Source: JAIBJN01 sp963842305 (GTDB lineage Bacteria > Actinomycetota > Thermoleophilia > Gaiellales > Gaiellaceae). From it: a stretch of 64,000 nucleotides of DNA. The stretch spans positions 868,001-932,000 of the forward strand of contig CAWJFW010000002.1 of assembly GCA_963842305.1 (NCBI GenBank), given 5' to 3'. Each line of letters opens with the position of its first letter. Position 1 is the stretch's first letter. Shown here in pieces: positions 59,883-64,000 of the stretch. The position numbers were made by a program, and so were the translations under genes. The notes beneath the pieces were generated by a model. The model was not told the DNA's origin and did no database searches. It saw nothing but the letters and a program-made list of their open reading frames with translations.

Positions 59883-61012
59883 CGTATGTCGAGTTCATCG
59901 GAACCGCGAGGCTAGACAAGCGCACGAAGCGCCTCGTCAAGCGTCTCGGGCCCGACGACATCGCGATCATCGACCACCCCAACCTCGACTTGATCTCGGC
60001 CGAGGAGCTGCTCGAGAGCGGGGTGCGTGTGGTCGTGAACGTGTCGCCTTCGTCGACCGGCGACTACCCGAATGCCGGCCCGCTGGCACTCGTCGAGGGA
60101 GGGGTCTGCCTGATCGATGCCCCCGGCTCCGAGCTCTTCGAGGAGGTCAAGGACGGTGAGTCGGTCGTCGTTCGGGGCTCCAGTCTCTTTCGAAACGGCT
60201 CGCGCCTTGCCGCAGGGCACGAGCGCGAGGTCGACGAGCTCGCGCGCTCGCTCGCCGAACAGCGCAGCCGCGTGAGCGAGGCGCTCGAGGCCTTCGCCGA
60301 GAACACGCTGCTGCACCTGCGCGAGGAGACCGCGCTCCTGTCCGATGGTCTGCAGATGCCGCAGCTTCGGACGCGCTTCCGCGACCGGCACGCGCTCGTC
60401 GTCGCGAGGAGCGCCGAGACGAAGCGCGACCTGTCGATCGTGGCTCCGTACATCGGCGACTTCAAGCCTGTCCTCATCGGCGTGGACGGCGGCGCCGACG
60501 CGCTCGCAGCCGCCGGCTACAAGCCCGACGTGATCGTGGGCGACATGGACTCCGTGAGCGACAAGACGCTCCTCTCGGGAGCGGAGCTCGTCGTCCATGC
60601 GTACGCGGACGGCCGCGCGCCGGGACGCGACCGCCTCGACCGGCTCGGCCTCTCCTCGACGGTCCTCCCGACGCTGGGGATCTCGGAGGACGCGGCGATG
60701 CTCCTTGCCTACGAAAAGGGGGCCGAGCTGATCGTCGCGGTCGGCACGCGCTTCAACCTGATCGAGTTCCTCGAGCGAAACCGGGCAGGGATGTCGTCGA
60801 CCTTCCTGACTCGCCTGAAGGTCGGAGAGCGGCTCGTGGACGCCCGGGGCGTCTCGAGGCTCTTCCGGCCGCGCGTCGGCGTGGGCATCGTCCTCGCCTT
60901 CGTCCTTGCGGCGCTGGCGGCGATCACGGCCGTCCTGATCGCGTCTCCGGAGCTGCGGGACCTCGTCACCACGCTCGTCGAGCGGCTGCGGTCGCTCGTC
61001 GGGATCGAATGA
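59879..61012 (+). CDS. steA: SteA-type cell-division membrane protein (TPK-like domain)
   Basis: A 377-aa protein. Residues 1-190 are the N-terminal domain (TARLDKRTKRLVKRLGPDDI, AIIDHPNLDLISAEELLE). Residues about 190-320 resemble thiamin pyrophosphokinase (IGVDGGADALAAAGYKPDVI then VGDMDSVSD). A C-terminal TM helix follows (VGVGIVLAFVLAALAAITAV). This is the layout of mycobacterial Rv1697/SteA, a septal-ring partner of SteB. Position after recN agrees. It starts with TTG, overlapping recN. Confidence 0.85.
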   Translation: MTYVEFIGTARLDKRTKRLVKRLGPDDIAIIDHPNLDLISAEELLESGVRVVVNVSPSSTGDYPNAGPLALVEGGVCLIDAPGSELFEEVKDGESVVVRGSSLFRNGSRLAAGHEREVDELARSLAEQRSRVSEALEAFAENTLLHLREETALLSDGLQMPQLRTRFRDRHALVVARSAETKRDLSIVAPYIGDFKPVLIGVDGGADALAAAGYKPDVIVGDMDSVSDKTLLSGAELVVHAYADGRAPGRDRLDRLGLSSTVLPTLGISEDAAMLLAYEKGAELIVAVGTRFNLIEFLERNRAGMSSTFLTRLKVGERLVDARGVSRLFRPRVGVGIVLAFVLAALAAITAVLIASPELRDLVTTLVERLRSLVGIE

Positions 61013-61440
61013 GCCTGATCGAGGCGACGGGCGAGCTCCTGTCGGATCGACGCGAGGCCTGGGCGCTCGTCGCCGAGCCGTACCACCTTCCCGATTGGTG
61101 GCCGGCGTACACGGGCGTGAAGCCCGACCGGCGCGGGCTCGTCGAGGGCGCGCGCTGGGAGGTGATCCGCAGCTCGGCTCCGGGGTTCCTGCGGCGACCC
61201 GAAGGCGAGGGGCTGATCGTGATCATGAAGGTCGTGGAGGGCTGGGAGCTCCGCTGGCTCGATCCCAAGCAGGGCATCGAGAGCGGAGTCGCGCTCGACA
61301 ACGCGGGAACCGGGCGCACGCGCGCGACGACCTTCGTCTCGGGGTCGTGGCTCCGGCTCGTCTCCGAGGGCGCGCGGGGTCTTCCGGAGACGGCGCTGAC
61401 GCGGCTCCGCGATCTCTGCCAGACGACCGCGACGCTCTAG
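61009..61440 (+). CDS. SRPBCC (START-like) family protein
   Basis: A 143-aa single SRPBCC domain: EATGELLSDRREAWALVAEP, YHLPDWWPAYTGVKPDRRG, IVIMKVVEGWELRWLDP and TTFVSGSWLRLVSEGARGLP, with a deep hydrophobic pocket typical of polyketide-cyclase/START proteins. It is inserted between steA (4 bp overlap) and steB, which are adjacent in mycobacteria. It may bind a lipid or small aromatic ligand. No catalytic residues are known for this type. Confidence 0.75.
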   Translation: MSLIEATGELLSDRREAWALVAEPYHLPDWWPAYTGVKPDRRGLVEGARWEVIRSSAPGFLRRPEGEGLIVIMKVVEGWELRWLDPKQGIESGVALDNAGTGRTRATTFVSGSWLRLVSEGARGLPETALTRLRDLCQTTATL

Positions 61441-61466
61441 AGACAGACCTCGGTACGCTCCTGGCG

Positions 61467-62399
61467 ATGTTCGGTCTCCGCTATCACGTGGCTTCCCTGG
61501 CGGCTGTCTTCGTCGCGCTCGCGGTCGGAATCCTTCTCGGCGTGGCCGTTTCCGGGAAGGTCACCGACGTCGGAGAGGATGCCGAGCTCCAGAACCTCCG
61601 CAACGACAACGAGCAGCTCCAGAAGGACCTCGACGTCGCGCGAGCCGAGGGCGAGGCCGCGAATGCCCAGGGAGAGGGCGCCAACGAGCTCTTCGCGCGC
61701 GCCTACCCGACGCTCATGGACAAGCGGCTGGAAGGCAAGAACGTCGCGGTCGTATTCCTGGGCCCCGCCGACGGCAGCGCGCGTGCCGACGTCGAGGGCG
61801 CCCTCGCCGATGCGGACGCCGGGGCGCCTGCGCGCATGCTCGCGCTCGAGGTGCCGATCGACGAGTCCGAGCTCACAGCCACGCTCGAGGGCGACGATGT
61901 CCTCGCCGCGTACGCGGACGAACAGGGCGATTTCTCCGAGCTCGGGCGTGAGCTCGGCCTCCAGCTGGTCGAAGGCGACGACACGAACTGGAGCGCATTG
62001 CAGTCCCAGCTGATCGAGGAGCAGTCCGGCTCGACCTCGACGCCGATCGACGCGGCCGTGGTCGTGTCGACCTGGCAGCCCCCCGAGGGCTCCGACAGCG
62101 AGGACGAGGCCGACGCGGAGACTGCGGCAACGGGGTCGCTGCTCGAGGGGCTCGTCGGTGGCCTCGAGGGCTCCGGGATCCCGGTTGTCGGCGTCGCGTC
62201 GACGGACGATCCGGCCACCGTGGTCGACGGCTACCGGGGTCAGGGCATCTCGAGCGTCGACGACATCGATCTCGCCGCCGGCCGCCTCGCGCTTGCGCTT
62301 CTCCTCGCGGGCGGCGAGCCGGGGCAGTACGGCTTCCGCGATTCGGCGACCGACGGGTCGGTTCCTCCGATCGAGCCGCTGACGACCGAGGGTGAATAG
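61467..62399 (+). CDS. steB: SteB/MctB-like membrane protein
   Basis: A 310-aa protein. It has an N-terminal TM helix (HVASLAAVFVALAVGILLGV) typical of MctB/Rv1698, a coiled coil of about 40 residues (LQNLRNDNEQLQKDLDVARA) and a periplasmic alpha/beta domain. Rv1698 was described as an outer-membrane copper channel (MctB) and, in Corynebacterium, as the SteA partner SteB. The order steA ... steB ... pyrG matches. There is an SRPBCC gene between them here. Acidic linker residues are unusually many (DSEDEADAE at about 215). Confidence 0.85.
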   Translation: MFGLRYHVASLAAVFVALAVGILLGVAVSGKVTDVGEDAELQNLRNDNEQLQKDLDVARAEGEAANAQGEGANELFARAYPTLMDKRLEGKNVAVVFLGPADGSARADVEGALADADAGAPARMLALEVPIDESELTATLEGDDVLAAYADEQGDFSELGRELGLQLVEGDDTNWSALQSQLIEEQSGSTSTPIDAAVVVSTWQPPEGSDSEDEADAETAATGSLLEGLVGGLEGSGIPVVGVASTDDPATVVDGYRGQGISSVDDIDLAAGRLALALLLAGGEPGQYGFRDSATDGSVPPIEPLTTEGE

Positions 62400-63618
62400 C
62401 TCGACGAGGCTTGCGGGCCTCACCATCCTCGTCCCGGCTCGGAACGAGGAGGCGTGGATCGAAGAGACGATCGCCGCCCTCGGGCGCGACTTGCCCGATG
62501 CCGAGGTGATCGTCATCGACGGGCAGTCCAGCGACCGCACCGCCGAGCTCGCCGAGGTCGCCGGCGCGACGGTCCTCCGCGCCCGGCGGCTCGGGAAGGG
62601 CGAGGCGCTCACGGCCGGCGAGGGGGCGGCGCCGCCGGGACCGCTGCTCCTTGTCGATGCCGACCTCCGCGGGTCGCTCCTCCCACTGACGGCGAGTACG
62701 GCGGACCTCGCGGTCGCTGCGTTCAGTCGGCGGGTGGGAGGGGGCTTCGGCGTCGCCAAGCGGGTGAGCCGCTGGCTCGTGCGCCTCCGGACGGGCAAGT
62801 CGCCGCGCGAGCCGCTGTCCGGGCAGCGTCTCCTGAGCGCTCGTGCCCGCGCCGCCTGCTTCCCGCTGGCCGCGGGTTTCGGCTGTGAGGTGCGGATGAC
62901 GATCGATGCTCTTCGGGAGGGCCTCACGCTCGAAGAGATCGACCTGGAGCTCGACCACCGTGCAACTAGGCGGGACGCCGCAGGCTTCCTCCACCGGGGC
63001 CGCCAGCTCCTCGACGCATGTCTCGCGGCCGGCCCTCTCGCGCTGAACCACCGAGGTCTTCGGCTGCCGCTGGTCGGCTGGGCGACTGCCAACGTCAGCG
63101 ATCCGGGTATCACCCTCGTGACGATCCTGGGCGCCCTCGACGATGCCTTCGGCGGGAAGGAGCGCGGCTTCCGTGAGCATCTGCGCGCCGGCGACACGAC
63201 CGGTGTCCTCAAGGCCGTCGGCATCCCCCTCGTCGGACTCTGGCGGACGCGTAGCGCGAGCGGCGCCCTGCTGGTGGCGCTCTCCGCGAACCTCATGAAC
63301 CAGCTCGATACGAAGCCGGGCAGATGCCTGAAGTCGTACCTCCTTGCCGCGCTGCCCCTCGGTGCCCCGGTCGGCAAGGCCGTCCTGTTGCTTCCCTACG
63401 ATCTCCGCGAGAGGGCCATGCTGGGGGACGCAGGATCGAATGCGCTGGGCGCCATGCTAGGGTTGAAGTCCGTGGACCGCTTCCACGGATGGGCACGCTG
63501 GGCCGCGATCGGGGCGCTCGCGGGCCTCAACCTCCTCGGAGAGCACACGTCGATCGGCCGCCTGATCGAGCGGACGCCCGGGCTGCGCGAGCTCGACGAG
63601 CTGGGGAGGCGCCCGTGA
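62392..63618 (+). CDS. Fusion of a GT2 glycosyltransferase and a degenerate MraY/WecA-like domain
   Basis: A 408-aa protein. Residues 1-220 are GT2-like: ILVPARNEEAWIEETIAALG, EVIVIDGQSSDRTAELAEVA (DxD-type acid pair), LLLVDADLRGS. Residues about 270-400 resemble the phospho-sugar transferases MraY/WecA: LSANLMNQLDTKPGRCLKSY, and LPYDLRERAMLGDAGSNALG (compare the GDxGS motif), followed by hydrophobic helices. The C-part lacks most of the WecA helices and acids, so it is degenerate or a small accessory module. It starts at a GTG overlapping steB and ends 4 bp into pyrG. A lipid-linked sugar transfer is the best guess. Confidence 0.7.
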   Translation: MNSSTRLAGLTILVPARNEEAWIEETIAALGRDLPDAEVIVIDGQSSDRTAELAEVAGATVLRARRLGKGEALTAGEGAAPPGPLLLVDADLRGSLLPLTASTADLAVAAFSRRVGGGFGVAKRVSRWLVRLRTGKSPREPLSGQRLLSARARAACFPLAAGFGCEVRMTIDALREGLTLEEIDLELDHRATRRDAAGFLHRGRQLLDACLAAGPLALNHRGLRLPLVGWATANVSDPGITLVTILGALDDAFGGKERGFREHLRAGDTTGVLKAVGIPLVGLWRTRSASGALLVALSANLMNQLDTKPGRCLKSYLLAALPLGAPVGKAVLLLPYDLRERAMLGDAGSNALGAMLGLKSVDRFHGWARWAAIGALAGLNLLGEHTSIGRLIERTPGLRELDELGRRP

Positions 63619-64000
63619 GAGAGCGCCCGACGAAGTACGTGTTCGTCACCGGCGGCGTGGTCTCGTCGCTCGGGAAGGGGATCAGCGCCGCGTCGCTCGG
63701 CCGACTGCTGAAGGCGCGCGGCCTGCGGGTGCAGGTGCAGAAGTTCGACCCGTACCTGAACGTCGACCCGGGCACGATGAGCCCCTTCCAGCACGGCGAG
63801 GTCTTCGTTACCGAGGACGGTGCGGAGACCGATCTCGACATCGGCCACTACGAGCGGTTCGTCGACGAGAACCTCTCGCGAAACGCCAACCACACCTCGG
63901 GGTCGATCTGGTACGCGGTCATCCGCAAGGAGCGGAAGGGCGAGTACCTCGGCTCGACCGTGCAGGTGATCCCGCACATCACGAACGAGATCAAGGCGCG
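63615..64000 (+). CDS. pyrG: CTP synthase, 5' part (cut by window end)
   Basis: The first 128 residues are visible: TKYVFVTGGVVSSLGKGISA (ATP/UTP-binding P-loop), VQKFDPYLNVDPGTMSPFQH, GEVFVTEDGAETDLDIGHYE and VQVIPHITNEIK. These are the diagnostic blocks of the synthetase domain, which makes CTP from UTP. The glutaminase domain lies beyond the window. The GTG start at 63615 overlaps the previous stop. Its place after steB is the mycobacterial order. Confidence 0.95.
   Translation, partial: MRERPTKYVFVTGGVVSSLGKGISAASLGRLLKARGLRVQVQKFDPYLNVDPGTMSPFQHGEVFVTEDGAETDLDIGHYERFVDENLSRNANHTSGSIWYAVIRKERKGEYLGSTVQVIPHITNEIKA

Noticed and set aside
61437..63377. 646-codon minus-strand frame opposite steB and the GT fusion
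   Set aside because: Low-complexity Arg/Ser/Ala composition; overlaps well-supported plus-strand genes.
1..64000. CRISPR array or intact restriction/toxin system
   Set aside because: No regularly spaced direct repeats of array type and no cas, methylase-endonuclease or toxin-antitoxin gene pairs were found.

Overview
The window is GC-rich (about 70 %), with many GTG starts and ATGA/GTGA-type gene overlaps. It looks like an actinobacterial chromosome, most likely class Thermoleophilia (Gaiellales/Solirubrobacterales-like). The main lineage clue is the order tlyA-nadK-recN-steA-steB(mctB)-pyrG, which is also the mycobacterial order, together with a SigB/F-type sigma factor, a SteA/SteB pair and a PPOX/F420-type flavin protein. 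The assignment is from gene content and order only.

Region 1-14.4 kb is accessory and partly decayed. A tRNA-Glu(CTC) at 14302-14373 (minus strand) has its 3' 25 nt plus one flanking base repeated exactly at 1184-1209. This is the footprint expected of an element of about 13.1 kb integrated at the tRNA 3' end. No integrase remains. Inside are multiply frameshifted pseudogenes (HTH protein, alpha/beta hydrolase, SAM methyltransferase, small ABM-like protein), an AbiTii-like defence remnant, an IS5-type transposase tail and three copies of a palindromic element of about 55 bp. Apparently intact genes also sit there: a fused inositol-phosphate cytidylyltransferase/DIPP synthase, a MarR-LUD-WrbA group and a YhgE-like membrane protein flanked by direct repeats. 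A secreted polysaccharide-lyase-like gene lies just outside.

Region 14.4-24.2 kb holds mostly minus-strand envelope and transport genes: a ZIP metal transporter, small membrane proteins, an MFS drug exporter, a secreted RTX-repeat protein, tRNA-Gln(CTG), an HD protein, a multi-TM protein and a heterodimeric ABC exporter with one degenerate ATP site.

Region 24.2-32.3 kb has an M16-like peptidase followed by histidine degradation: FtcD, a PPOX protein, HutH, HutU and HutI. Histidine would go to glutamate and 5-formimino-THF.

Region 32.4-44.3 kb combines translation and regulation. It holds a cupin, an MBL hydrolase, hisS-aspS, a three-gene envelope cassette, a strong 6S-RNA-like fold, mnmA with a NifU-like N-terminal extension, DUF948/anti-sigma-like/SigF-type genes and alaS.

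Region 44.3-64 kb is one long plus-strand housekeeping series. It runs ruvX-mltG-aroE-aroC-aroKB-aroQ-pepQ-efp (shikimate pathway and translation), then a biotin carrier fused to a degenerate carboxyltransferase, accC, nusB, a small coiled-coil gene, a prenyl synthase, DUF3891, tlyA, nadK, recN, steA, an SRPBCC gene, steB, a GT2/MraY-like fusion and the 5' end of pyrG.
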